Shown here: in pieces, positions 27,376 through 37,482 of the stretch | How the letters are laid out: every line of letters begins with the position of its first letter | Position numbering within the stretch: the stretch's first letter is position 1 | Assembly: GCF_000697965.2 (NCBI RefSeq) | Contig: NZ_CP015881.1 | Span: 1,289,501 to 1,353,500, forward strand | Source: Ensifer adhaerens | Lineage (GTDB): Bacteria; Pseudomonadota; Alphaproteobacteria; Rhizobiales; Rhizobiaceae | Direction of reading: 5' to 3' | DNA length: 64,000 bases | Program-made: the position numbers and the translations under genes | Notes under the pieces: model-generated | What the model saw: the letters and a program-made list of their open reading frames with translations, nothing else | Database searches by the model: none | Told to the model about the DNA's origin: nothing

Positions 27376-28845
27376 TCAGGCCGTCTTCTGCGCCGGCGTC
27401 GGCGCGTCGGCATCCACCCATTCGGTCCCTTCGAGCTCCGGCTTTTCGTAGGCGATTAGCGCTTCCCAATGGTAGTCGACATCCCGAATGAAGAGCGAAG
27501 CCGCGACCCCGCGCGCCAGCCACAGAGCGCCCTCGCTGATGGCGGGGATGTCGCCGCTGACCTTGCCGACGCTGACGGAGGCGCCGTAGTTGAAGCAGTG
27601 GATGTCCTTCAGCCAGGGGGCTGTTCCCGGCTCCTTCTCGGTGAAGGAGAAGTCTCCGTTCAGCCAGGGGAAGCGCCCGAGCCCGGGGTTCTCTTCGCCC
27701 GGTGGCGGCGCGTAGCGGTCATCCCAGCAGGCGATCTTGTCCTGATAGGGAGCAAGCTCGCTGCGGCTCAGCGGATCGATCGAGAACCCAGTGCCGAGGA
27801 TGACGAAGTCGGTGCGGAAGATGCGCCCGCCGGTGGTGGTGATAACGACCTCGCCGCCCTCTTCCCTCATCGACCGGATGCCGCAGTCGAAGTGGAAGTG
27901 AGCGTTCGGGTGCCGGCTGACGCGCAGCGTCGAATTGTGCGGCGCCGGCGTCTGCTGCTTGGCCGCATAATCCATCAGCCGCCAACGCCATTCCGGCGAG
28001 ATCTCGGCAAAGCCTGCGGTTACACCATAAGAGCCGATACCCATCAGCTTGTTGACCGTCGGCATTTCCTTGCGGCGGGCGAGAAGCCGCACCTCCCCTG
28101 CCCCTTGCTCCAACGCCTCGGCGGCATTGTCGACCGCCGAAGCACCGACACCGATGACGACGACGCGCTTGCCCTTCAGGCGATCGAAGTCGATCTCGTC
28201 GGCCGAGTGCGCCCAGGACTTGTGCCGCTCCATGCCCTTGACGAAATCCGGAATGGTCGGCTCGCCGAGCCCATCGCGGCCCGTCGCCATCACCAGCTTG
28301 CGGGTGATGATCGACGGTTTTGCACCGCCGGCGATTTCAAGTTCCAGCAGTCCATCGGGGCGCGGCACGACGCGGGTGACATGCGTGTCGTTTTCGACCG
28401 GAATGTCCATGACATCGCGATACCAGCGCAGGTAATCCATCCACATAGGCCGCGGGATGCGAAAGAGCTCCTCCCATTCCGCTTCACCATGAAGCGCTGT
28501 GAACCAGGCGCGGAAGCTGAGTGACGCAACGCCCAGTGCCGGGCCGAGAAGGATCTTCGGCGAGCGCAGCGTCTCCATGCGTGCATAGGTGACCCAAGGG
28601 CCCTCGAAACCCTTCGGAGCGCGGTCGACGATGCGCAGATTGGCAATGCCGGCACGCGTCAAGGCATGCCAGGCAACGAGCCCGCACATGCCGCCGCCGA
28701 TCACGACCACATCGCTGACGTCATCGCCCGCCGCAGTCGTCACCGGCTTCGACCAGTTGGCCGGCGGATAGTTGAGGTAGCTCAGGTCCTGCCTTACCCG
28801 CGCATTGAGCGCGGCAAGCCGTTGCTGCTTTTGACTGTCGGTCAT
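27376..28845 (-). CDS. flavin-containing monooxygenase-like FAD/NAD(P)-binding protein
   Basis: Oxidoreductase of 489 residues with two dinucleotide motifs: FAD-type VVVIGGGMCG near 47-55 and NADPH-type VVVIGVGASA near 228-237. The order matches class B flavoprotein monooxygenases (FMO, lysine/ornithine N-hydroxylase, Baeyer-Villiger types). DFVILGTGFSID near residue 350 is the usual ATG-type motif. It lies 13 bases after the ABC ATPase gene and before the AhpD-like pair, so it may oxidise the imported amine or a related compound. GGGAG precedes the ATG of MTDSQK by seven bases. Confidence 0.82.
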   Translation of the reverse strand: MTDSQKQQRLAALNARVRQDLSYLNYPPANWSKPVTTAAGDDVSDVVVIGGGMCGLVAWHALTRAGIANLRIVDRAPKGFEGPWVTYARMETLRSPKILLGPALGVASLSFRAWFTALHGEAEWEELFRIPRPMWMDYLRWYRDVMDIPVENDTHVTRVVPRPDGLLELEIAGGAKPSIITRKLVMATGRDGLGEPTIPDFVKGMERHKSWAHSADEIDFDRLKGKRVVVIGVGASAVDNAAEALEQGAGEVRLLARRKEMPTVNKLMGIGSYGVTAGFAEISPEWRWRLMDYAAKQQTPAPHNSTLRVSRHPNAHFHFDCGIRSMREEGGEVVITTTGGRIFRTDFVILGTGFSIDPLSRSELAPYQDKIACWDDRYAPPPGEENPGLGRFPWLNGDFSFTEKEPGTAPWLKDIHCFNYGASVSVGKVSGDIPAISEGALWLARGVAASLFIRDVDYHWEALIAYEKPELEGTEWVDADAPTPAQKTA

Positions 28846-28858
28846 CCCAGATCTCCCT

Positions 28859-29929
28859 TCACTTCGCCAAAAGGACGGCATCGCGGTCGCGCCACCCCAC
28901 CCAGACGTCGTCCCCTTCGATGTGCGAAAGCGCCACCGGATCGATCTGCGCCTCGAGCGTGCTGCCGTTGTCGAGCTTGACGGTCAGCGACGTGTGAGCC
29001 CCCTTGAAGACGCGCTGATCGATGCGCCCTTTGAGCGACGGCCGGTCTTCCGGCTTGCGCGACAGGCAGAAAACCGCCTCCGGTCGCAGCGCCACGGTGG
29101 CATGGTCTCCCGGTATCGGCGAGGTGCCGTTCACATCCGCATGCACGATGTTGCCGCGCCACTCGACGGCAGCGATCTCGCCGGAGACCGAAGCAACCGT
29201 GCCTTCGAGGAAATTGCTCTGGCCGATAAAGTTTGCAACGAAGCGGCTGCGTGGCCGGGCGTAGAGCTCGTCCGGTCCTCCCATCTGCTCGATCCTGCCC
29301 TTGTTCATCACGACGATGACGTCGGACATGGTGAGCGCTTCCTCCTGGTCGTGGGTGACGAAGATGAAGGTCTTGCCGGTCTTCTTTTGGATCGACTTCA
29401 GCTCGATCTGCATCTGCTGGCGCAGCTTCGCGTCGAGCGCCGACAGCGGCTCGTCGAGGAGCAGCACGTTCGGATCCGGAGCCAGCGCCCGCATCAGCGC
29501 CACGCGCTGGCGCTGTCCGCCGGAAAGCTGTGCCGGCATGCGTTCGGCGTGATCCTGAAGGGAGACGAGGGCGAGGAGATCGCTGACCCGTCTGTGGATC
29601 GCGGCGCTCTCCATGCCCTTCAATTCCAGGCCGAAGGCGATGTTGCGGCCGACCGTCAAATGCGGAAAGAGCGCGTAGTCCTGGAAGACGATGTTGACGT
29701 TGCGCTTGTTCGGCGGCAGGTGCGAGATCGGCTTGCCCTCGAGGTAGATTTCCCCCGACGTCGGGCTGTCGAAGCCACCGAGCATGCGCAGCGTCGTCGA
29801 CTTGCCGCAGCCGGATGGGCCAAGCAGCGTGACGAACTGGCCGGGCGCGATCGCAAGATCGAGATCATCGACGGCGGTCAGCGCCCCATAGGACTTGTTG
29901 ACGTTCTTGAAATGGACGACAGGCTGCAT
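28859..29929 (-). CDS. PotA-type ABC transporter ATPase (copy 1)
   Basis: ATPase of 356 residues. Walker A is LGPSGCGKST near 36-45, Q-loop VFQDYALFPHLTV, signature LSGGQRQRVAL, Walker B VLLLDEPLSALD, switch VTHDQEEAL, and a C-terminal TOBE_2 domain. This type powers spermidine, putrescine, opine and related amine importers. It closely resembles the ATPase at 37483-38565; both start MQPVV and share long identical stretches around the motifs. It is the fourth gene of a binding-protein, permease, permease, ATPase cassette. Confidence 0.9.
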   Translation of the reverse strand: MQPVVHFKNVNKSYGALTAVDDLDLAIAPGQFVTLLGPSGCGKSTTLRMLGGFDSPTSGEIYLEGKPISHLPPNKRNVNIVFQDYALFPHLTVGRNIAFGLELKGMESAAIHRRVSDLLALVSLQDHAERMPAQLSGGQRQRVALMRALAPDPNVLLLDEPLSALDAKLRQQMQIELKSIQKKTGKTFIFVTHDQEEALTMSDVIVVMNKGRIEQMGGPDELYARPRSRFVANFIGQSNFLEGTVASVSGEIAAVEWRGNIVHADVNGTSPIPGDHATVALRPEAVFCLSRKPEDRPSLKGRIDQRVFKGAHTSLTVKLDNGSTLEAQIDPVALSHIEGDDVWVGWRDRDAVLLAK

Positions 29930-29934
29930 TTGCG

Positions 29935-30726
29935 TCAGCTCCTCGATCGGCGGGTGAAATGCTCGGCATAAAGGCCGATGGCGGTGGTGACGACGAGCAC
30001 GATGGTCGCCATGGCGTTGATTTCCGGCGACATACCACCTTGCACCTTGGCGAAGATCAGCATGGGCAGGGTCGGCTGGTAGCCGCCGAGGAAGAAGGTG
30101 CGGACGAAGTCGTCGATGCTGGTCAACACGCAGAAGATCATGCCGCCGAAGAGCGCCGGCATCAGATAGGGGATGGTGACGCGCAGGAAGGCGATGAAGG
30201 GATCGGCGCCGAGATCGCGCGCCGCATCCACCAGATTGGCCGGCATCGACCGCAGCCGGGTCAGAACCATGATGACGACGAAGGGCACGGCATGAACCGT
30301 ATGCGCAAGGATGATCGCGAAGGTTCCGGTCGGAATGTCGACGGCGCGGATGAAGATGCGCATCGAGATCGCGTTGATCAGCCCCGGCACCACGGCCGGA
30401 AGACAGGCGAGCGCGAAGATCACTGCCTTGCCCCAGATGTTTTCCGCCGAAACGAGAAGTGCGATCCAGACGCCGATGATCGTCGCCGAAACGGTGGTCG
30501 CGAGCGCAATGCCGATCGAATAGAGCGAGGCTTCGAGGAACTGCTTGTCCTGGATCACCTTGCCGTACCAGGACAGCGTCCAGTTGCCGATCGGGAAGGC
30601 GATAAAGTTCGCGTCCTTGAAGCTCATCGCCGTCATCAGCGCCAGCGGCAGCACCAGATAGACGGCAAAGATCCAATAGGAAGCGCCAAGCGCGGTTTTC
30701 GGGAGGTCGTTGAAATAGTTTCGCAT
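29935..30726 (-). CDS. PotC-type ABC transporter permease (copy 1)
   Basis: Permease of 263 residues with about six helices. It begins with a cytoplasmic stretch and ILDW-like helix (YWIFAVYLVLPLALMTAMSF). The EAA loop reads NLVDAARDLGADPFIAFLRV, typical of PotC/PotI. It forms the channel with the PotB-type protein encoded upstream. It is paralogous to the permease at 38565-39359 along its whole length. Gene spacing is five bases to the ATPase and ten to the upstream permease. Confidence 0.88.
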   Translation of the reverse strand: MRNYFNDLPKTALGASYWIFAVYLVLPLALMTAMSFKDANFIAFPIGNWTLSWYGKVIQDKQFLEASLYSIGIALATTVSATIIGVWIALLVSAENIWGKAVIFALACLPAVVPGLINAISMRIFIRAVDIPTGTFAIILAHTVHAVPFVVIMVLTRLRSMPANLVDAARDLGADPFIAFLRVTIPYLMPALFGGMIFCVLTSIDDFVRTFFLGGYQPTLPMLIFAKVQGGMSPEINAMATIVLVVTTAIGLYAEHFTRRSRS

Positions 30727-30736
30727 GGGTCCACCC

Positions 30737-31717
30737 TCACATCAGCCGGACGGAGCGACCGCCGACGACCCGCATGAAGAGCCCGACGGTCGTCAAGGAC
30801 ACGACAAGCATGATCATCGAGAAGGCGGCGCCCTCCGGCCATTTGTCGTTTGAGCCGTGAAACAGCGTCGCGATAACTTCAGGGAAAATCACTGAATTCG
30901 GGCCGCCAAGCAGCAGCGGTGCTGCGAAGACACCGACGGCGGTCAGATAGACGAGGCTGCACCCAGAGACGATGCCGTCCTTGGAGAGTGGCAGGATGAC
31001 CCGGCGGAACCGCTGAAAGGGTCCGGCGCCGAGATCGGCTGCCGCTTGGATCAGCGGCGTCGGGATCTTCTCGATCGCCGAATAGAGCGGCAGGAGCATG
31101 TAGAGCGCCAGCAGATAGATGACGCCGAAGCTCAGCGAAAAGAAGGTGTAGAGCATCGGGATCGGCCGGTCGATGAAGCCGAATTCCCGCAAGAGCACGT
31201 TCAGCGCCCCGCGGTTGGCGAGCAGCATGATGACCGAGAAGGTGCGGATCAGCTCACCGGCCCAGAAGGGGATGAGCAGCAGCAACAGGGCCCGCATCCG
31301 GTTCTTCGGCTGCACAATCTTTGCGACGTAGTAGGCCACGGGATAGACGATCACCAGTGTCGAGATCGTGACCACGGCGGCAAAGATCAGGCTGCGGACA
31401 AAGGGCAGGAAATAGAGCCGATCGGAGAAGAACAGCGCGTAGTTGGCCAGCGTGTATTCGCTGCTCTTGTCCGGCTGCGGCGGATAGTTGGCAAGAAGGC
31501 TGATATTGGCCATCTGCAGGATCGGCCCGATATGCAACATAGCGATCCAGAAAAGCGGCACGCCTGCCAGCACGGCGAGACGCACGCGCCGGCTTTCGAC
31601 GAGCAGGCCGATCGTATGGCGATAAAGCCCCGAACGTGCCGCCTTGCCGATCCATCCGGCATAGCGCGGCACCGTCGACAAACCGACGGATGGCGGTTGT
31701 GTTGTCGTATCCAGCAT
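30737..31717 (-). CDS. PotB-type ABC transporter permease (copy 1)
   Basis: Permease of 326 residues with a long hydrophilic N-terminus, then about six helices. Features include MLHIGPILQMANISLL, the SRALLLLLIPFW-like helix region (MRALLLLLIPFWAGELIRTF) and the EAA loop (LIQAAADLGAGPFQRFRRVI). It is paralogous to the permease at 39359-40345. A strong hairpin lies in the 78-base gap before it. The PotB type usually carries the first half of the amine channel. Confidence 0.88.
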   Translation of the reverse strand: MLDTTTQPPSVGLSTVPRYAGWIGKAARSGLYRHTIGLLVESRRVRLAVLAGVPLFWIAMLHIGPILQMANISLLANYPPQPDKSSEYTLANYALFFSDRLYFLPFVRSLIFAAVVTISTLVIVYPVAYYVAKIVQPKNRMRALLLLLIPFWAGELIRTFSVIMLLANRGALNVLLREFGFIDRPIPMLYTFFSLSFGVIYLLALYMLLPLYSAIEKIPTPLIQAAADLGAGPFQRFRRVILPLSKDGIVSGCSLVYLTAVGVFAAPLLLGGPNSVIFPEVIATLFHGSNDKWPEGAAFSMIMLVVSLTTVGLFMRVVGGRSVRLM

Positions 31718-31755
31718 TGTCTTCGTTCCCGGCTCTGGAAGAGTCCATTTTATGA

Positions 31756-31783
31756 CGGGCGACCGGCCTCAGCCGATCGCCCG
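31756..31783. promoter_or_regulatory. intercistronic hairpin between binding-protein and permease genes (copy 1)
   Basis: Arms CGGGCGA and TCGCCCG (31756-31762, 31777-31783), with inner CGGC/GCCG and a CTCA loop. In transcript order it comes 13 bases after the binding-protein stop. A similar hairpin lies at the same place in the paralogous cassette. It would favour the upstream transcript part over the permease genes. Confidence 0.55.
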
Positions 31784-31795
31784 GATTTTGATAGG

Positions 31796-32896
31796 TCAGG
31801 CCGACTTGATCTCGGCCGTTGCCTTGTCGATCATCTCGTTCTTCATGTCGCGGTTGACGGAGCTGAAGAACTGGATGCGTTCGACCTGCTCGGGCGGCAG
31901 CGACAGCGCGGCACGCTCCTTCTCGTCCAGCACCTTGTCGACGCCGTCGAAGGCCGACGAGAAGCCGGACTGGCGGGTCATCGCAGCACCAATCTCCGGC
32001 GACGACAGGATGGCGTCGAGGAAGGTATAGGCAGCGTCCGCATTCGGCGCGTTGTTGACGATGTTGAACGAATATAGGAAGCCGAAGGTCCCTTCCTTCG
32101 GCACCGAGATCTCGATCGGATGGCCGTCCATGATGAGCTTGGCGGCCGGACCGGACCAGGCCTGCGCCAGGTAGATGTCCTCGTTGACCAACATCTGCTG
32201 CAGCTCGGAGCCGGCATCGTAGTACTTGCGCACCTTGTCCTTGTGCTGGATGAGGAAATCGCGGGCCTGGTTCGTTGCGGCCTGTGCGACTTCGGGCTTG
32301 TCGCCATAGGTGACGTAGTCGCCGTCGTTGCCCTGGTAGCGCATGACGATCGAGAGGAAGTCGCTGACGATATAGGACGTCAGGTTCTTGTTCTCGTCAT
32401 CGAACATGATCGCCCAGCTGTCGGAAGCCTTGGCGTATTCGGTGTTGCGCACCAGGCCCTCGAAGCCGGCAAGCAGCGGCACGCCGAAGGTCTTGCCGTC
32501 GACGGTCAGTTGCGGCGCGCCCTTGTAGGCGGCGGCAAGCTTGCCCCAGTTCTTCAGCCGCGTGGTGTCGAGCGACGAGAGCAGGTTCGATTTCATGAAC
32601 TGCGACAGGCGATGGCCGGTCACGGTGACAATGTCGGTGGAAGGTGCAGCCCCTTCGGCGGTCAAAAGGTTGTACTGCTTTCCCTGGTCGTCGGTCAGCC
32701 GGATGCGCACCTCGATGCCGGTATCCTTCTGGAACTGATCGATGAAGGACTGCGGTACGAACTTGTCATAGGTCGTGATGTTGACGACCTTGCTCTGTGC
32801 GAAGGCCGGGCGGATGATCGAAGGCGCTGCGAGCACACCGGCGCCGGCCGCCAACAGCTTCATTGCCGATCGGCGGGTGACATCAAAATTGTTCAT
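31796..32896 (-). CDS. PotD-type ABC transporter binding protein, Tat-type signal (copy 1)
   Basis: Binding protein of 366 residues of the spermidine/putrescine PotD superfamily. The N-terminus (TRRSAMKLLAAGAGVLAAPS) has twin arginines and looks like a Tat signal, with cleavage near AFAQS. The mature part begins VVNITTYDKFVPQSFIDQFQ, and QAWSGPAAKL is a family motif. The protein at 40459-41565 is a close paralogue, with long identical stretches such as TGIEVRIRLTDDQGKQYNLL. The ligand is probably an amine, opine or similar; the exact one cannot be read. Confidence 0.88.
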   Translation of the reverse strand: MNNFDVTRRSAMKLLAAGAGVLAAPSIIRPAFAQSKVVNITTYDKFVPQSFIDQFQKDTGIEVRIRLTDDQGKQYNLLTAEGAAPSTDIVTVTGHRLSQFMKSNLLSSLDTTRLKNWGKLAAAYKGAPQLTVDGKTFGVPLLAGFEGLVRNTEYAKASDSWAIMFDDENKNLTSYIVSDFLSIVMRYQGNDGDYVTYGDKPEVAQAATNQARDFLIQHKDKVRKYYDAGSELQQMLVNEDIYLAQAWSGPAAKLIMDGHPIEISVPKEGTFGFLYSFNIVNNAPNADAAYTFLDAILSSPEIGAAMTRQSGFSSAFDGVDKVLDEKERAALSLPPEQVERIQFFSSVNRDMKNEMIDKATAEIKSA

Positions 32897-32959
32897 CTCG
32901 TTCTCCTCATTTTGGCAGGCTCAATTCTCGTGTGGGCGTTCAGAGCTTTTTGCTCCCCT

Positions 32960-33955
32960 TTATTTCGCCGCCGGGTTGTCCGGCAGCGCACCATTGCCGG
33001 CGTTCCTGCCGGCAAAGCTCCTTTCGGCGATACGCGCCATCTGCTTGGGATCATGCACTGTCAGATCCGGCATCCGCTCCGAAGCGATCCGCGCTATCCG
33101 TTGAATGAGTTCCCGAACGCCGGCCGAGAGCGGGCGCGAGCCGGCTGACAGGATCGCCCATAGGAAGGGGATCTCGACATCGAGAGGCCGAATGACGATG
33201 GGCGCCGATTGCAGACCGTAGGCCGTCGCCGGCTCGATGATCGCCACGCCAAGGCCGAGCGATGCGACCTGCACGGCGTTATTGGCCGCGTTGGTCGCGA
33301 TAATGCGATTGGGCCGCACGCCGGCCGCATTGAGCACTTCATCAACGCTATGGCGCAGCCGAAACGGATTGGACATGGTGACCAGCGTGCGCCCGGCCAG
33401 ATCGGCGATCGAGATCACGTCTTTCGCAACCAGCGGATCGTGCGGCGCAACCGCGGCGACGCAGCGCCCTTCGAAAAAACCCTGAACGTCCAGGCCGGGC
33501 TGATCGGCCGGCAGCGACGTCACGCAGAAATCCGCCGTCCGCGCAAACACCGACTGCACGGCGGCCTCGGCCGGCATGCTGCGCAGATTGATCGTGTGGG
33601 GCAGCAGATGCTCCGGCAGTTCGGCAAGTGCGATCGGGATGATGCCGCTGGCAAAGGCCGGCGTTGCGGCGATCTCGATCGGCTCGGGTTCCTTGCCGGC
33701 GATTGCCTTGGCGCGATTGCGCAGGTGCCCGATGCCGCTGACGAAACGCTCGGCATCCTCATGGAAGGCAATGCCCTTGTCGGTCGGCGCGATCCTCGGG
33801 CCATTCCGCTCGAACAGCGCAAAGCCGAGCGACGTCTCCAGGTCCTGGATCAGGCGCGTCACCTGCGACTGCGAGCGGTCGAGCAGGCGGGCGGCACCTG
33901 TGATGCTGCCCGTCGACATAACGGCGAGAAAGGCCTCGAGATCGCGTACTTCCAT
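32960..33955 (-). CDS. LysR-family regulator of the copy-1 importer region
   Basis: LysR regulator of 331 residues. The helix-turn-helix covers about 1-60 (EVRDLEAFLAVMSTGSITGA, then ARLLDRSQSQVTRLIQDLET), followed by the effector domain. It is on the same strand as the copy-1 importer and 63 bases upstream of its first gene, an unusual position because most LysR genes are divergent from their targets. It may be read into the importer, or the importer promoter may lie in the short gap. No known effector can be assigned. Confidence 0.85.
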   Translation of the reverse strand: MEVRDLEAFLAVMSTGSITGAARLLDRSQSQVTRLIQDLETSLGFALFERNGPRIAPTDKGIAFHEDAERFVSGIGHLRNRAKAIAGKEPEPIEIAATPAFASGIIPIALAELPEHLLPHTINLRSMPAEAAVQSVFARTADFCVTSLPADQPGLDVQGFFEGRCVAAVAPHDPLVAKDVISIADLAGRTLVTMSNPFRLRHSVDEVLNAAGVRPNRIIATNAANNAVQVASLGLGVAIIEPATAYGLQSAPIVIRPLDVEIPFLWAILSAGSRPLSAGVRELIQRIARIASERMPDLTVHDPKQMARIAERSFAGRNAGNGALPDNPAAK

Positions 33956-34073
33956 CGGCTATCATGCGCTCCCTGCATGGTGGACGATCAATAGTGCATA
34001 AAACGCATTCTTAGTTCTAGTGACAAAAGACAATTTTTCTCGGATGGGGTCGACCGGGCCGGCCCTTGCGGCC

Positions 34074-35108
<1,035 letters not shown>

Positions 35109-35119
35109 CAGTCTCTCCC

Positions 35120-36307
35120 TCAGATCACGCCGAGGTCGCGGCCGACCTCTTCGAAGGCGGCGATTGCCCGCCGGACGTCCGCTTCACTATGCGCTGCCGA
35201 CATCTGCGTGCGGATGCGCGCCTGGCCCTTCGGCACCACCGGGAAGGAGAAGCCGATGACATAGACGCCCTTCTTCAGCATGCGCGCCGCCATCTCCTGG
35301 GCGAGTGCGGCATCACCGAGCATCACCGGGATGATCGGGTGGCCCTCACCGGCCAGCGTGAAGCCGAGCTTGGTCATCTCGGTGCGAAACAGGCTCGCAT
35401 TGGCATAGAGCCGTTCGCGCAAGGCATCGCCGTTGTCGATCAGGTCGAACACCTTCAGCGAGGCGGTGGCAATCACCGGCGCCAGGGTGTTGGAAAACAG
35501 ATAGGGGCGCGAGCGCTGGCGCAGCCAGTCGACCACTTCGGCCTTGGCCGAGGTGTAGCCGCCCGAAGCGCCGCCGAGCGCCTTGCCGAGCGTGCCGGTG
35601 ATGATGTCGATCCGGCCCTCGACGCCACAATGTTCGGCGGAGCCGCGGCCATTCTTCCCGACGAAACCGACCGCATGGCTGTCGTCGACCATGACCATGG
35701 CGCCATATTTGTCGGCGAGATCGCAGACGCCCTTAAGATTGGCAATGATGCCATCCATCGAGAACACGCCATCGGTGGCGATCAGCTTGAAGCGGCTGCC
35801 CTCGGCCTTCTTCAGCTCCTCCTCCAGCGCCGCCATGTCGTTGTTGGCGTAGCGGAAGCGCCTGGCCTTCGACAGCCGCACGCCGTCGATGATCGAGGCG
35901 TGGTTGAGCGCGTCGGAGATGATCGCATCCTCTTCGCCGAGCAGCGTTTCGAACAGGCCGCCATTGGCGTCGAAACAGGAGGAATAGAGGATCGTGTCTT
36001 CCAGCCCGAGGAAGGACGAAATGCGTGCCTCGAGCTGTTTGTGTTCCTCCTGCGTGCCGCAGATGAAGCGCACCGAGGCCATGCCGTAACCGTAGCGGTC
36101 GAGCGCCTGTTTGCCGGCCTCGGCCAGCTCCGCGTTATCGGCAAGGCCGAGATAGTTGTTGGCGCAGAAGTTGAGCACCCGCTCGCCCGAGGCGACCTTG
36201 ATTTCGCCCGCCTGCTTCGAGGTGATCACACGCTCCGACTTGTACAACCCGGCCGTCTTCAGGCCCTCGAGTTCTGAACGGAGATGGGTGAGGAAGCGGT
36301 CGCTCAT
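35120..36307 (-). CDS. kbl: glycine C-acetyltransferase (2-amino-3-ketobutyrate CoA ligase)
   Basis: PLP enzyme of the alpha-oxoamine synthase family, 395 residues. The PLP lysine is Lys242 in GTLGKALGG. Asp208 and His211 lie in [11 protein letters not shown], and His136 in LNHASIIDG. It converts 2-amino-3-oxobutanoate and CoA to glycine and acetyl-CoA. The start overlaps the upstream opine-dehydrogenase-like stop by four bases (ATGA), and tdh follows 11 bases later, so the three are one operon. Confidence 0.95.
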   Translation of the reverse strand: MSDRFLTHLRSELEGLKTAGLYKSERVITSKQAGEIKVASGERVLNFCANNYLGLADNAELAEAGKQALDRYGYGMASVRFICGTQEEHKQLEARISSFLGLEDTILYSSCFDANGGLFETLLGEEDAIISDALNHASIIDGVRLSKARRFRYANNDMAALEEELKKAEGSRFKLIATDGVFSMDGIIANLKGVCDLADKYGAMVMVDDSHAVGFVGKNGRGSAEHCGVEGRIDIITGTLGKALGGASGGYTSAKAEVVDWLRQRSRPYLFSNTLAPVIATASLKVFDLIDNGDALRERLYANASLFRTEMTKLGFTLAGEGHPIIPVMLGDAALAQEMAARMLKKGVYVIGFSFPVVPKGQARIRTQMSAAHSEADVRRAIAAFEEVGRDLGVI

Positions 36308-37413
36308 TCACGTCCCTCGGCTCGATCGACAGCGACGACAGGCGGGAAGCCGGTGCGGCACAGGGCATCGAGACCTTCGAGATCCAGTCGCTCGAGGCCC
36401 AGTTCCGGAAGGAGGTCGTTCTCGCCTTCGAAGTCTCGGCCGTACATGGCCGAGAAGATGCGGATACCGGCCTCGTGCAGGTCTGCCGGGCATCCGGCAA
36501 GGCGCGCGAGCTGCGCCGTCACGACCAGACCGAAGGGGACATCCTCTGTTACATAGCGGCTGTCCGCCGTCGCAGGACCCGTGCCGTTATGTCCGGCCTC
36601 ATGCATTTCCTGGTTCATCTGCGAGATCGTGCTGACCGGCACATGGAACGACAGGTGGAAATGCTGAAAAATGTCGCGCACCTTCAGCTGCAGCTTCTCG
36701 GCGACAGCCAGGCGTTCGAGGTCGAGTGTCTCCAGGAGACGACCGATATTGGGGGTGACGTTCTGGGCCTGAACCCAGGTCTCGCCGCGCTCCATGCGCG
36801 ACATGTTGCCTAGCGCGATCCCGAGGTGGTTTTGCGGATTGAGGTTTGAAAGCGCGATCGCCAGAAGGCTGCCGCGATCGACAAAATGTTCGCCGAAGAG
36901 TGCCGTGCAGACCGCATGGCCGCGCGCACTTTCCGATGCCGGAACGGTCGCGAGATCGACCTGCTTGCGGATGGTGTTCACCTGCACCAGCGCAGGGCCG
37001 AGCTTCCGGCCGCTGACGATCGTCGTGCCCCAGGCAACGATCGGCAAGGTGATCCCGCGTGCTGCCAGAAGCGACGAGAGATAAAGCGCTCCGAACGAGG
37101 TGTGCGAGCTGAAGATCACCACTTGTCCAGCGGTCAGATGCGGCGCGATTGCGTCCAGCACGAAGCGGTGACCATAGGCCGGCAGCGCGATGAGGATCAC
37201 ATCGGTATCGTGGACGAGATCTTCCGCACTCTCGGCAACGGCCGGAAGGAAGGTGCCTTCGATGGCACCCTCGGCCGTCAGGCTCTTTCCGTCGGCAAGT
37301 GCCACAGTCCCGGTGCCGGACGGCGACCAGAGCGTTGCCTTGTGTCCCAGTTTTTCAAGAAGTGCAGCGGTGCCAAAGGCAATAGAGCCAGCACCTGCGA
37401 TACCTACACGCAT
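36304..37413 (-). CDS. NAD/NADP octopine/nopaline dehydrogenase family protein
   Basis: Protein of about 369 residues. The N-terminal Rossmann domain begins [20 protein letters not shown]. The C-terminal helical domain of the octopine/nopaline dehydrogenase family contains [18 protein letters not shown] and [10 protein letters not shown]. Relatives make or break opines, that is amino acids N-linked to a 2-oxo acid. ATG 37413 was preferred to 37431 because TGGAAAA lies before it. It heads an operon with kbl and tdh, between two PotABCD-type importers. A catabolic opine or N-carboxyalkyl-amino-acid dehydrogenase releasing threonine or a similar amino acid is an inference. Confidence 0.82.
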   Translation of the reverse strand: MRVGIAGAGSIAFGTAALLEKLGHKATLWSPSGTGTVALADGKSLTAEGAIEGTFLPAVAESAEDLVHDTDVILIALPAYGHRFVLDAIAPHLTAGQVVIFSSHTSFGALYLSSLLAARGITLPIVAWGTTIVSGRKLGPALVQVNTIRKQVDLATVPASESARGHAVCTALFGEHFVDRGSLLAIALSNLNPQNHLGIALGNMSRMERGETWVQAQNVTPNIGRLLETLDLERLAVAEKLQLKVRDIFQHFHLSFHVPVSTISQMNQEMHEAGHNGTGPATADSRYVTEDVPFGLVVTAQLARLAGCPADLHEAGIRIFSAMYGRDFEGENDLLPELGLERLDLEGLDALCRTGFPPVVAVDRAEGRE

Positions 37414-37482
37414 GTCGTTTTCCACTTTCATTGATATCGGGTAACGGGCGCAGCTGGGCGCCCGCCGTCGAGGGTGTTGCGG

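Noticed and set aside
34020..34073. Possible tdh terminator (GGCC-GCAAG-GGCC) upstream of the LysR end of the gap
   Set aside because: The stem is only four base pairs, with no T-run after it, so it is not separable from general GC-rich sequence.
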